64,000 nt of DNA, from NCBI RefSeq assembly GCF_947623445.1, contig NC_135248.1, positions 12,595,820 to 12,659,819 on the forward strand, in the 5' to 3' direction. This document shows, one piece after another, positions 13,501 to 22,662 of the stretch (position 1 is its first letter; each line of letters begins with the position of its first letter). The stretch is from Clavelina lepadiformis (lineage: Eukaryota > Chordata > Ascidiacea > Aplousobranchia > Clavelinidae). A program made the translations under genes and the position numbers. The notes beneath the pieces are model-generated. The model did not search any database. It saw nothing but the letters and a program-made list of their open reading frames with translations, and was not told the DNA's origin.

Positions 13501-14847
13501 TTTATTTATTAAAATGTGACCAAATAACTTTGACTTTGTATATTTGCTGGTAACTAACCTGTAGCCTACACCCATTCAACCACAGATAGGCCTACAATCG
13601 TTGAAGTGTAAACCAGGTACAAATAAGTTTTATTTATGTTTAGATGATGAAAAACGTGAATTGCTGCGTGTTTATGAGCAAATTCGTCAAATCAATGACG
13701 AGCAGCTCACCACAAATGCAGCGGAACTCTTCCCAGAAAAGCTGCGTTTAGACCATATCAAGTTGACAGGATCACAAATTGACTCGTTCCTGTTTATTCT
13801 CACTAAAGTTGAGAAATGCATCAAGTTGATTCGTCTTGGCAACTGCATCTCCAAACCAGAAGATGTCGGCCGATTATTTGAGACAATTCAAGCAATGCCA
13901 GGAAAGGTTTGTATATTCATTTCTTTTACTTTCTGGTTTTTCGTTCGTCTTCAACTTTGTTTACAAACTCGATGTGTCGTAACGATGCGCTTTCGTTTTG
14001 TATGTGACGTCATAATAGTTTTCCCGCTTTTAAGCAATGATGGTTTGCTGAGATTCTGTGCGTTGTTGTTGGTCGGAGTATTTTGTTTTAATTTAGTGTA
14101 ACGGGGCACAGTTTCCCTACATAAGTTTTGTTGTTTAAATCGCTGATAGATCTGGAATGCGCAGTAAACCTGGCCGCTTAAAATTCGTTCGTTTTGTTGA
14201 GAAAAATGGCAAAATTTAATCGGTTTGGTTTAGGCCAAAATCAGCAGCATCTGACTAAGATTTGGCCACAAACAAATTTCAAATTTTTGCAAAAGTAAAA
14301 ATATTTTTGCGACTTTAATATCAATTTTATTTCCGCAACGAATACTCAATTGTGGTTAAAGTTGGTTAACTTAAAATTCCTTCTGTTTTTCACAAAATCC
14401 AAGAATTTGTGTTGGCCCTGTAGGGCGTAGGCTGCTAGGCTTAGGGTCTATCATGTTAGTTAGTCATTAATTTGTTAACGCTAACCAGTTAACTTGTATG
14501 AGTTAAATATTAGGATATTTGTCTTTGTTATAACACCATGTTGTAGTTTAATTTTACAAACATTTTAACTCTAGATCGGAAGGCTTAATATCAGTGGCAA
14601 CATAATCCCTAAGATACCTTCAAAATCCTTCTTCAACAAAATCGAGAAATGGCTGAGTATTCGGAATTGCTTCCCTGATCATGACGCAACAGATGGGAAG
14701 CGCAATGTGAACCAGTCAGAGAACGATGAAATTCAACGAGTCCTTGACCAATTGGATGACTCGGTATTATTTATGTCTTGTTATGTTTGTGTGAAGTTTA
14801 ACATTGCCGAGGAATTTAATCTCAAACCTTTAATTTATAGTGTTTGA
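10503..14847 (+). CDS. FLYWCH-type zinc-finger protein with ORF1p-like middle and LRR-like C-terminus (5' end not found)
   Basis: Exons: ~10503-12509, 12645-12737, 13170-13241, 13590-13906, 14575-14847; the phases join cleanly. The N-terminal segment has the FLYWCH signature (Y..V.....LTFWRC....CKARLH, then H-x3-H), a zinc-binding fold found in transposases and domesticated regulators. A middle segment (about 11200-11660) with IPNQIYVGGKKLFVTYEGQ resembles the RRM-like region that precedes zinc knuckles in ZCCHC3-like and LINE ORF1 proteins; no knuckles follow. A long Ser/Asn/Gln-rich stretch comes next. Exons 4-5 resemble leucine-rich repeats (LRLDHIKLTG, IRLGNCISKPEDV, IGRLNISGNIIPKIP). The last exon runs to a stop at 14845, and aataaa near 15184 may be the poly(A) signal. 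The combination is not one I know. Function unknown; a DNA-binding regulator is a guess. The start is missing. Confidence 0.6.
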
Positions 14848-16098
14848 GGGTTGTTCTTGGTGAGTACGACGGTGAATGGGTCCAACTTCGCTCGCGAAAG
14901 TAAAGTGACTTCGTGTGACGTAGTGGTGACGAACTGACCGGGATTCGAACTCAGGATTTTCTCGATCCGTTGCTTGTTGTTTGTCTCGAGTCACTCTCGA
15001 CACGCCACCGACTCTTATTAATGGAAGCTACAATTTGTTTATATTTGTGTCAGCTTGTATTGTGACGACAATTGTTATTGTGGTAAATGAAATTTATTAC
15101 TATAGTATTTCAATATTATCTGGCATTAAATCTTGTCTCGTTTCTTACGATTTTTACAGTGAATAACAAGTTTTTTGCTTTTGTAATAAACCCATTACTT
15201 TTATGTTGATGTCATTTTGCAGCTCAAGAAAAATAGAGTTTTGTTGAAAGAAACACACAATTATCATTAGTGTAATTATTTTTTGACATAAAAAAAATGG
15301 GAAATTTTGACCCAAAAAGTAAATTTTTTAACATAAAAACACTTTTTTTATAAATTTTGACGCATCAATCTTCGTTGCCACAACGTGCTGGTTCACTGTC
15401 TCCACAACGCTGCAGTCTTAGACATTAGTCTTTTCTGGCACAGCAATGTCGCCAACGAGTACATTGAAGTACTGACCTTAAAGTTTTGTAGCTAGTGCCA
15501 AAGGATGTCGGCCGCTACGAAGGCCTCAGCCAATTTGCTCTTGAATTCCTTTTTTGAACTTGGAATGAAGAACTGTATTGTTTTTTTGGCGTCGCCAGTC
15601 TCCGTCGCTGAAAGCAGTCTTTGGTATTTCGTTGGCTTTCCACTCTAAAACGCTTGTCACAGTTCACTATTTTGCTGCATAGGACGCAAAACATTTGGAC
15701 TTTGGGATTTTCTGCAAAACTCTTTTGGAAACTCTCTTATGTAAATCCGAAATTTGTTGTTGTTGGTAGCCTAATTGATATTTTTGGAATTTCGAAAAAT
15801 GACAAACAGCTATGAAAATTTAGCAGCTTTTTCAGAAAAACAAGACGCTGACTATCCTGAAAATTAGCTGAGTAAACAGTTCAGTTGAAAAACGGGTTAA
15901 AAAGAAGAGGAACAACCTGAACACAGCTCTAGCCTATTTTGAAAAGGGAAATTGGCTAATTGCAAATCACCACCGAAAACTGCATCTAAGACGCAGCAAA
16001 AACTGTTCAATACATCTGTCTAAATTACAGATACACGACTAGCTGAAGTAAAACGAAGAGCTGAACCTAACCTACGAACAACTGAGCGAAAAACCATG
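14848..16098. other. Intergenic region with 3' UTR and a SINE-like fragment
   Basis: Beyond the 3' UTR of the FLYWCH gene and the tRNA-like fragment around 14930-15010, this stretch is AT-rich and shows only short ORFs without recognisable domains. Confidence 0.4.
14925..15012 (-). repeat. tRNA-derived SINE-like fragment
   Basis: On the minus strand a box B-like GAGTTCGAATCCCGG (pol III consensus GWTCRANNC) lies about 50 nt after a segment GTGTCGAGAGTGACTCGAG that could correspond to a box A region. The strands do not fold into a complete cloverleaf with a paired acceptor stem, so a SINE head or decayed tRNA gene is more likely than a working tRNA. No second copy was seen in the window. Confidence 0.35.
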
Positions 16099-16106
16099 AA
16101 CTAGTT
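16099..16106. repeat. hAT target-site duplication, left copy
   Basis: The octamer aactagtt directly precedes the transposon end and is repeated exactly at 18506-18513. It is nearly palindromic, as hAT targets often are. Confidence 0.93.
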
Positions 16107-18505
16107 CAGGGTGGTCCAAACCCTGGCACGCGGGCCGCATGCGGCCCGCGTGAAGCTTTTGTGCGGCCCGCGAACACTTTGTGGATGCCGGAATTATCAG
16201 TGCTAAATCCAAGGTTTAAAAATACACCTACGCTTTATAAATACATTACATTCGCCACAACCCTAAATAAGTCGTGCATAATCGGGTCAATAGGTAACTA
16301 TGAGGGAACAATGTCGGTTTGTGACGACACAAACGTGCGTTGATATTTTGCTTTTGTTGCTAGCGCAGAGTACACTCTCGAATTTGGTTGTAAATTAGCT
16401 GCAACTCGTTTATTTAGTCAAGGGGAAAAGTTTACTAAAAGCATGAGTGTCAAAAGAAAAGTGTCAGAGGAAAACAGAGAGTTCAATTCTACTTGGGAGG
16501 AAAGGTATTTTTTTGCCAATAGCAATGGTAAACCACAGTGTCTGGTTTGCTTGCAAGTTATTTCAGTGCCTAAAGAGTTTAATTTAAAGCGACATTACAG
16601 CACCATGCATGAGAAAAAATATGGCCAATACCATGGAACTTCTAGGGAAGCAATTTTGAAAGAGTTAAAGGGCAATTATTCCAAGCAAAAAAAAATGATT
16701 ATTGGTTTTTCCAAACCCGATTCAACTGCAGACCTTAAAGCTTCATACGAAGTTGCTCTAACGCTCGCAAAACATGGAAAAGCTTTTCGAGACGGGGAGA
16801 TTGTAAAAGAGTGTGCGATTAAGATGGCCCTTTCCTTTGGAGATAAAAAAATAGCCAAAAAATTTGAAAACGTTTCTTTATCTCATCAAACCGTTGCAAG
16901 AAGAGTGGCAGAATTGAGCGAAAACGTGACTGTGCAATTGAAAGACGTTGTTCAACAATGCAAGTACTTCTCTTTAGCCTTGGATGAAAGTACTGACATC
17001 AGTGACGTTTCCCAGCTTTTGGTTTTCATTCGCACTATTGATAAAAACTTTACTGTATTTGAAGAACTACTCAAGATATCTCCACTTCGTGGAACTACAA
17101 AAGGTATCGACATATATAACAGCCTTGCGTCTGTCGTTGATGCTTATGGAGGATTTGAGAAGTGTGCATGTGTTGTAACAGATGGTGCCAGGGCAATGAC
17201 AGGACGAAAGAGAGGACTAGTTGGCATTCTAAAAGATCATGGAGTGAACTGCCCAACATTGCATTGTATCATTCACCAAGAAGCACTATGTGCCAAAGTT
17301 TTGCAGATGAGTGATGTTATGCTTAGTGTGACGAATATAGTCAACATCATCAAAGGGGGAAACAGAGCCCAGAGACATAGAAAATTCATCCAGTTCTTAA
17401 AAGATGTGGGTGCAGAATATGAAGATGTTCCACTATTCTCAAAAATTCGATGGTTAAGTGCAGGCAAAACATTGAAACATTTCTTTTCTTTGCGAAAAGA
17501 AATACTGACATTTCTCCAGAATGAGATAGAAGGGACGACCGAGACATACCAGATTCAGTTGAGTGATGACAAGTTCATTGGTTCGTTGGCGTTCTTGACA
17601 GACATTAGTAATCACTTCAATATCCTAAACATGAAACTGCAAGGTAAGAAACAAAATATTTCTCAATTGGTTGGACACATTGAAGGTTTTCGCAAGAAAC
17701 TTGTGCTATTTAAGGCTTCTTTGCAAAGGAATGATGCTACCCACTTTCCTGCATGCAGTGAAGTACTTGGTGAAAGAAAAAGTATCGATTTTTCTGCATT
17801 TTCTAACAAAATTGGTGACATCATCGATGAGTTTAACGACAGATTCGCTGACTTTGATTTGCTGAAAGCACAAATGGAGCTTTTCAACAATCCAATGGAA
17901 ATAGTTATAGAATCCCAACCATCTTACGTTCAGCAAGAACTATGTGAATTGCAGTCAGACCCTTTTCTTCTTTCACGTAAGAATGAGCGTTACGACGCCT
18001 TTTGGAGGCTTTTAAGCAACGAACAGTTTCCACGATTAAACGACTTCGCACTGAAGATATGCTCCATGTTTGGTAGCACATACATATGTGAAAGCACTTT
18101 CTCCATTATGAAGCGATTAAAAAGCGACACACGGAACAGAATGGCTGATGAAACCCTGGATGCCTGCTTACGTCTGTCGACCACTGAATTTAAAGCAGAG
18201 ATCGACACCATATGCAAAAGCAAAAACGCAGAGTCGCAAGCAGAGATTAAAAAGTGAGTTAGGCGTGCAGCAAAACATTAGGTCGATCAGAACAGCAAAC
18301 TCAGTCCTTTCCTTTCATTCATTTCATTTCATTCATACAACTGTATTTTGTAAGCGACAAGATTTGTTAATGTTCATAGCCTGCGAACAGTAGTTAACAA
18401 CGTTTCTACTTTCAGCAACGCGTTATCATTTCTCACTATGCGGCCCGTGAAGTTTTTCTCAGACCCTAATGTGGCCCTTCATGTTCGCAGTCTTGGACCA
18501 CCCTG
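16107..18505 (+). mobile_element. hAT DNA transposon, 2,399 bp, apparently complete
   Basis: Both ends carry the 13-bp inverted repeat CAGGGTGGTCCAA, and both flanks carry the 8-bp duplication aactagtt (16099-16106, 18506-18513). A single uninterrupted 604-codon transposase lies inside. Just inside the left end, 16129-16150 is a perfect 22-bp GC-rich palindrome centred on gcatgc; GC-rich gcggcccg motifs also appear near the right end (18440-18447). Exact target duplications and an open transposase suggest a recent, possibly still mobile insertion. Confidence 0.95.
16443..18257 (+). CDS. hAT transposase (BED-type finger, Charlie/GTF2IRD2-like)
   Basis: Cut-and-paste transposase of 604 aa, unbroken from ATG to stop. 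An N-terminal BED/SPIN-type finger has C33-x2-C36 and H51-x4-H56. The hAT catalytic triad is visible as D181 (ALDESTD), D247 (VTDGARAMTG) and E550 (CESTFS); also present are the CxxH pair (C275/H278 in LHCIIHQE), the R336-W337 motif, and the C-terminal hATC dimerisation segment (FGSTYICESTFSIMKRLKS). This is the type from which vertebrate GTF2IRD2 C-termini and related FAM200/ZBED5-like genes were domesticated. Flanking TIRs and an 8-bp duplication show it is a transposon, not a host gene. All key residues are present, so activity is possible but untested. Confidence 0.95.
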   Translation: MSVKRKVSEENREFNSTWEERYFFANSNGKPQCLVCLQVISVPKEFNLKRHYSTMHEKKYGQYHGTSREAILKELKGNYSKQKKMIIGFSKPDSTADLKASYEVALTLAKHGKAFRDGEIVKECAIKMALSFGDKKIAKKFENVSLSHQTVARRVAELSENVTVQLKDVVQQCKYFSLALDESTDISDVSQLLVFIRTIDKNFTVFEELLKISPLRGTTKGIDIYNSLASVVDAYGGFEKCACVVTDGARAMTGRKRGLVGILKDHGVNCPTLHCIIHQEALCAKVLQMSDVMLSVTNIVNIIKGGNRAQRHRKFIQFLKDVGAEYEDVPLFSKIRWLSAGKTLKHFFSLRKEILTFLQNEIEGTTETYQIQLSDDKFIGSLAFLTDISNHFNILNMKLQGKKQNISQLVGHIEGFRKKLVLFKASLQRNDATHFPACSEVLGERKSIDFSAFSNKIGDIIDEFNDRFADFDLLKAQMELFNNPMEIVIESQPSYVQQELCELQSDPFLLSRKNERYDAFWRLLSNEQFPRLNDFALKICSMFGSTYICESTFSIMKRLKSDTRNRMADETLDACLRLSTTEFKAEIDTICKSKNAESQAEIKK

Positions 18506-18513
18506 AACTAGTT
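18506..18513. repeat. hAT target-site duplication, right copy
   Basis: Exact copy of aactagtt, abutting the right terminal repeat of the 2.4-kb transposon. Confidence 0.93.
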
Positions 18514-18558
18514 AGCAACAGAAACCTGATAGGCAACGCAACCTCTACGACACTAGGA

Positions 18559-18899
18559 CAGGGGCGGGCAACTTCTTCGGTCGGCGGGTCTGATATGAGA
18601 AAATGAAGTACTTGGCGGGCCGGATTCCTGAATAGATTGGAACGCAGCTTTGTCTTATTAATGTTCATGGTCGAAAATGTTTGCTCATAAATGTATGTAG
18701 ACCCGAACAGAACAAGTAGATTTATGGCCATCTTTCTCAGGTTGGCAAACTTGGACTCATTCAGTGACGCAATACAGGGATTGCGGCAGAATGTGGCCGC
18801 AGGCCACATTATCATGTAAGACCGGAAACTGTCTGCGGGCCGCTCAAAATCCCGTCGCGGACCGGATCCGGCCCGCGGGCCGTATGTTGCCCACCCCTG
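18559..18899 (-). mobile_element. Internally deleted hAT element (341 bp) keeping the 3' end of its transposase
   Basis: The left end is CAGGGGCGGGCAAC and the reverse complement of the right end is CAGGGGTGGGCAAC, 14-bp TIRs with one mismatch. The 8-bp duplication cactagga is exact at 18551-18558 and 18900-18907. The minus strand still encodes a hATC-like C-terminal segment (FGSTYIYEQTFSTMNINKTK) preceded by LRKMAINLLVL, so this is a deletion derivative of an autonomous element from a different hAT family than its neighbour. It lies 53 bp to the right of the 2.4-kb hAT transposon. Confidence 0.88.
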
Positions 18900-18907
18900 C
18901 ACTAGGA

Positions 18908-20532
18908 CAATGCACTTTGTAAACGATTTTGAGTTTGAAAAAGATTCTGATAAATATTGGCCTAACGTGTAAATTTTCACCAAATTTTGACTTTTTTTGA
19001 TATGTAAAAATATAATCGCTCTAATTATGACTAATATAGTCCAATTAGATAAGAAAAAATTTCTCTACAGGCTGTACAAGAGAAATTGGCCTAAAAACTG
19101 AAGGTTTGTTAATAATTACCGCACTTCTGGCTAGTTTTGAGAGTTATCATGTGTTTAGGAATTAATAATATTACCTGGTGGTTACTGACACTTGTGCGAG
19201 TTAGATTTCTCCTGTAATAAATTACGTCAAAGGGTACAACGACAGTCGTATCTTCATCCGTCTACCAATCAGCTTATTTGCCATCGCAGTCAAAGTGCAT
19301 CTATAAATAAATCAGCGAACTTTTTAAATTAACCTGATTTCTCATCACAACACTTCCTCAAAAAGCAATCAACGGAAGTCGAAGCTATGCTACTTTTATC
19401 GAATGTTTGGAAACTCGGCTATGCAGTAAGTGGTAAAAACTACACAGCAACAGGTAGAAGAATCAGGGCGCAACCGTGGAGTGTGGCAATATTTTGGTAA
19501 GGATTGCGGATTCAAATTTAATTATAATCATTTATTTTAGAACGCTTACGACAAAAAGTTTACACAATCGAGTACCAAGGGTTTGACAATTTTTACTCTA
19601 TTTTTATTAATTGCGTATCAGTTTAAGTTAAATTAAATTTAACTTAAATTAAGTTAAGTTAAATTTAAGTTAAAAATTATTGTCAAGACTAAACTAACAC
19701 AAACAACAAATACGATATTGCGATTGGTATGGTAGCCTATCATAATCTATATCGCTGGACTAAGTTTAGCGTTTGGACGACTTAAAACTCATCGCTTATA
19801 GTCGTTGCTGGTGTTTGTGCATTTCCTATTGGACACACTCATTTTTTAATAAGCTAGTTGTCTATTACCCAAATTTGGAGTTGTTCACCAGGTCCATTGA
19901 ATGTGACTCGTGAATGCCTTGTACGAAGGCATTAAAACAGGAGCGCCACTGGGTATTAAACACGGGCCGCATTATTGCAAGCCCAGGTCTTTAACTATTC
20001 CTTTACCGAGTCGATTAAAGTTTGTGGTCCTTGCTCTTGACATTTTCCTTTAAAGTTTTCGTTTTTCTCCTTCATTTACATTCCTTCGTTGATTACCTTT
20101 CTTTAAATACCCTTGTAATTTCAACTTTTATTTCAGTTAATACTTAACTTTACAATTATCTGCTCTAGTTTATTTTGGAAAAGTTTTATGAGTTCGTTAT
20201 GAGTTGGACAATATGCTTCTGTGCGCTTAGAGAAAAAGCTCTTAAAGTGAGGAGCAATTCCAAAAACAAGTTTGTATTAATTCAAAGAGTAAACATGGGT
20301 CTGTATTCCAAAGTTTTTGATCACATGCAACGACAAGATGTCACAAGTGACAAGACTCTTTCAAAACCGCTACAGCAGTGGTTTGGGGGTTGCCTCATCA
20401 AATAATTTGATAAACATGCATTAATGAAGACGACAATTTTTAGAAATAATTGGATTTCATTTAAACCATGACAAAAAACTCAGGCACATTAAAATGACAT
20501 ACAAGATGCATCTGCAAGGTTTGTGCTAAACT
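18908..20532. other. Intergenic region, no gene recognised
   Basis: AT-rich. At about 19620-19672 there is a low-complexity stretch of alternating ttaa/aactt units forming overlapping inverted repeats. A 76-codon ORF at 20175-20405 has no recognisable domain, and I do not call it. Nothing else supported. Confidence 0.45.
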
Positions 20533-21801
20533 TCAAATTGTAAGGTTGTCAAGGTCTGTGTTTAAATCACCTTCTTCATCTTCCTGTAGAACCAACTCTG
20601 CTGCCTGCTCAATAAAGTGAATGTCTAAATTAAGGTCTTGTTTTGTCAAAGCTATATCATCCAACAATTGTGCTACATGTGTCATATTTTCATGGCCATT
20701 TGGTGCCTTTTGTAACCAAACACAGTAGTCCGTTACATATAGATCATTCAGAATATTGCATGGAGAAGTGTCTGCAGTGTTAAAAATACCCCATACACGA
20801 AGCAAGCAGTGTAGAATATGTCGAGTACCACGTTTAAAAAGTTCTGCAACATCATGTTTAACTTTATTCGATAAATTCCAATTCCTGTATAATGGATAAC
20901 ACAATGATCTTCGAAAACAAGCAACTATTGTTTCCTGAATACTTCTGCTCGTATCAAACCAAGAAAAAGTGGGACTGATTGTCTTAATGGTCCACGAAGA
21001 TTCAATATTATGCTCCCCATTTGTGGTATAAACATCATATACGTATGCAAATAGGATATCAACAAGACCGCAAAGTACAATTTGGTGTTCCTCTTTATCA
21101 AGTAAATAATCACGATTAGGTAATTTTTGCAGTACAACGTTATCTTCTTGTGTAAAACTGACAGGCTCACTGCTGGTCCACCAAGGTGTGAAAGAAAGTA
21201 ATTTCTCAATTTCTTTGTTTTCATATAAGTCTGCTAAATAGTAATCCGAATCAAATTTGTCCTCTTCGCATTTCTCTCTTAGCTCAGCTCTTTCCTTCAC
21301 ATCAACGAGATCCGGATCAGCAATACTCACCAGATGACAAAACTCTTCCTTATATAGCACATTGAATTTTTTATTGGCAAATCCATACCCACATGTGGTT
21401 TTAAATCCACATTTAACAGATAAACTCTCGTTTGTCAAATAAACCTTTTTCGTGGCAGATTTCGTATCATCTTCTAAAATTTCTACTGAAGGAATTTTGC
21501 AAGTTTTTTCTACTTTATTCAAAATTAAATTTAGGAATTCCAATTTTGGAAAATATTGACCCTTTATCAGTTTTGGAATGGAAATGGAATAAGCTCCATC
21601 ATCGGCAATGTACTCACAGAGTGATCCTTCTTCTTGTAGACTTTCCGGGAAATGGAGTCTCAACAAATATGGTTTAGCGTAAAAGACAAATTCATTGTCC
21701 TGTACAGTAATGTTAACATCTAAAACTTTGGTGTAAGGCGCAAAGATGATAACATGAATGGTATTCGGCTCTTGCCGCAGTTCAAAGCGTGGAGTCAGCA
21801 T
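20533..21801 (-). CDS. SHQ1: SHQ1, assembly chaperone of H/ACA ribonucleoproteins
   Basis: SHQ1 holds dyskerin (the pseudouridine synthase) in an RNA-free state before H/ACA snoRNP and telomerase RNP assembly. The 422-aa product is encoded in one uninterrupted exon. It starts with the CS/p23-like domain (MLTPRFELRQEP, VFYAKPYLLRLHFPESL), as in human SHQ1, followed by the SHQ1-specific alpha-helical domain (from about residue 165, including a conserved-type FGFANKKFNVLY-like segment and HILHCLLRVWGIFNT). It is shorter than human SHQ1 (577 aa), mainly at the acidic C-terminus. The start is supported by the conserved MLTP N-terminus. It is divergent with ECI1, whose start lies 861 bp away. Confidence 0.93.
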   Translation of the reverse strand: MLTPRFELRQEPNTIHVIIFAPYTKVLDVNITVQDNEFVFYAKPYLLRLHFPESLQEEGSLCEYIADDGAYSISIPKLIKGQYFPKLEFLNLILNKVEKTCKIPSVEILEDDTKSATKKVYLTNESLSVKCGFKTTCGYGFANKKFNVLYKEEFCHLVSIADPDLVDVKERAELREKCEEDKFDSDYYLADLYENKEIEKLLSFTPWWTSSEPVSFTQEDNVVLQKLPNRDYLLDKEEHQIVLCGLVDILFAYVYDVYTTNGEHNIESSWTIKTISPTFSWFDTSRSIQETIVACFRRSLCYPLYRNWNLSNKVKHDVAELFKRGTRHILHCLLRVWGIFNTADTSPCNILNDLYVTDYCVWLQKAPNGHENMTHVAQLLDDIALTKQDLNLDIHFIEQAAELVLQEDEEGDLNTDLDNLTI

Positions 21802-22662
21802 ACCGGTCTAACTTACACTTCGTATCGTTTATTTTACATCAACTGTTTGCCTAGTGAAAGCTATACAAGTATTGTACACAGATAATAATTCAGATAAAAC
21901 TAATGTAACGTCAACGACGTTTGCGAATGTGGTAATTACGTTTTATTATTATTAAGTTTTTAGCACCAGCAGTGCAACATAAGCCTCAGTAAATTGAGTC
22001 AAGTCAGCAGACACATTCTGGCGTACACTGGTATTGGGTAGTCAACCAAGCCAACAATTTAAAACGAGTGCAACAAAACTGTTATTATGCAGTCGGGATT
22101 TTATTATTTATAGTTTGGTCATTGGAATTATAGAGGTTAATTTTGGTAAACATGGCGAGTTTTAATTTTAAATACGTCCCGTTGACTTGTCTCTCAAATG
22201 TCGGAAATATATTGTCTAACTACTGTAATAGGTAAGCTTCCTTTTGGTGGCGTATCATGTATCTTTTATTTTCGCCATTGCCAGTGAAGAAAAAATACGT
22301 TGTGCCACCATCGTTTGCAGAATGGTAAAGCAAAAATACGTTCAGAAATAAATAATAGACGGGAAACTGCAGAAAGCAAAGGCAAAATAGTTATACCCGA
22401 TATTAACGGCACGCCCAATTTATACAAGGTTGCTTGAGGCTTGACCGAGCACCACAAATAATAGAAATCATAGAGTCAACAGATAAAATAACCTTTGCTA
22501 AGGGCTATCGTTGCGTGCACCCGTGATGAACGGTTTGTGTACTTTTCAGAAAAAATTCTCCAAATTTCTAAAGATGGGTTAAAAAAACCGGCGAATGAAG
22601 TCCTGAATAACCAAATCAGAATAAAGTAGTTTAGTAACCCTCGCCTTCAGCAGAACGTAGCA
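21802..22662. promoter_or_regulatory. Divergent intergenic region between SHQ1 and ECI1 copy A
   Basis: An 861-bp head-to-head interval that must hold both promoters. AT-rich; no motif could be singled out with confidence. It contains only short ORFs without known domains. Confidence 0.4.

Noticed and set aside
16676-18223. Minus-strand ORFs of 60-77 codons
   Set aside because: They lie wholly inside the hAT transposase on the opposite strand.
19620-19675. Long AT-only inverted repeat
   Set aside because: It is low-complexity ttaa/aactt sequence; palindromes arise by chance in such tracts.
20175-20405. 76-codon ORF on the plus strand
   Set aside because: No domain, no splice partners and no neighbouring evidence of a gene.
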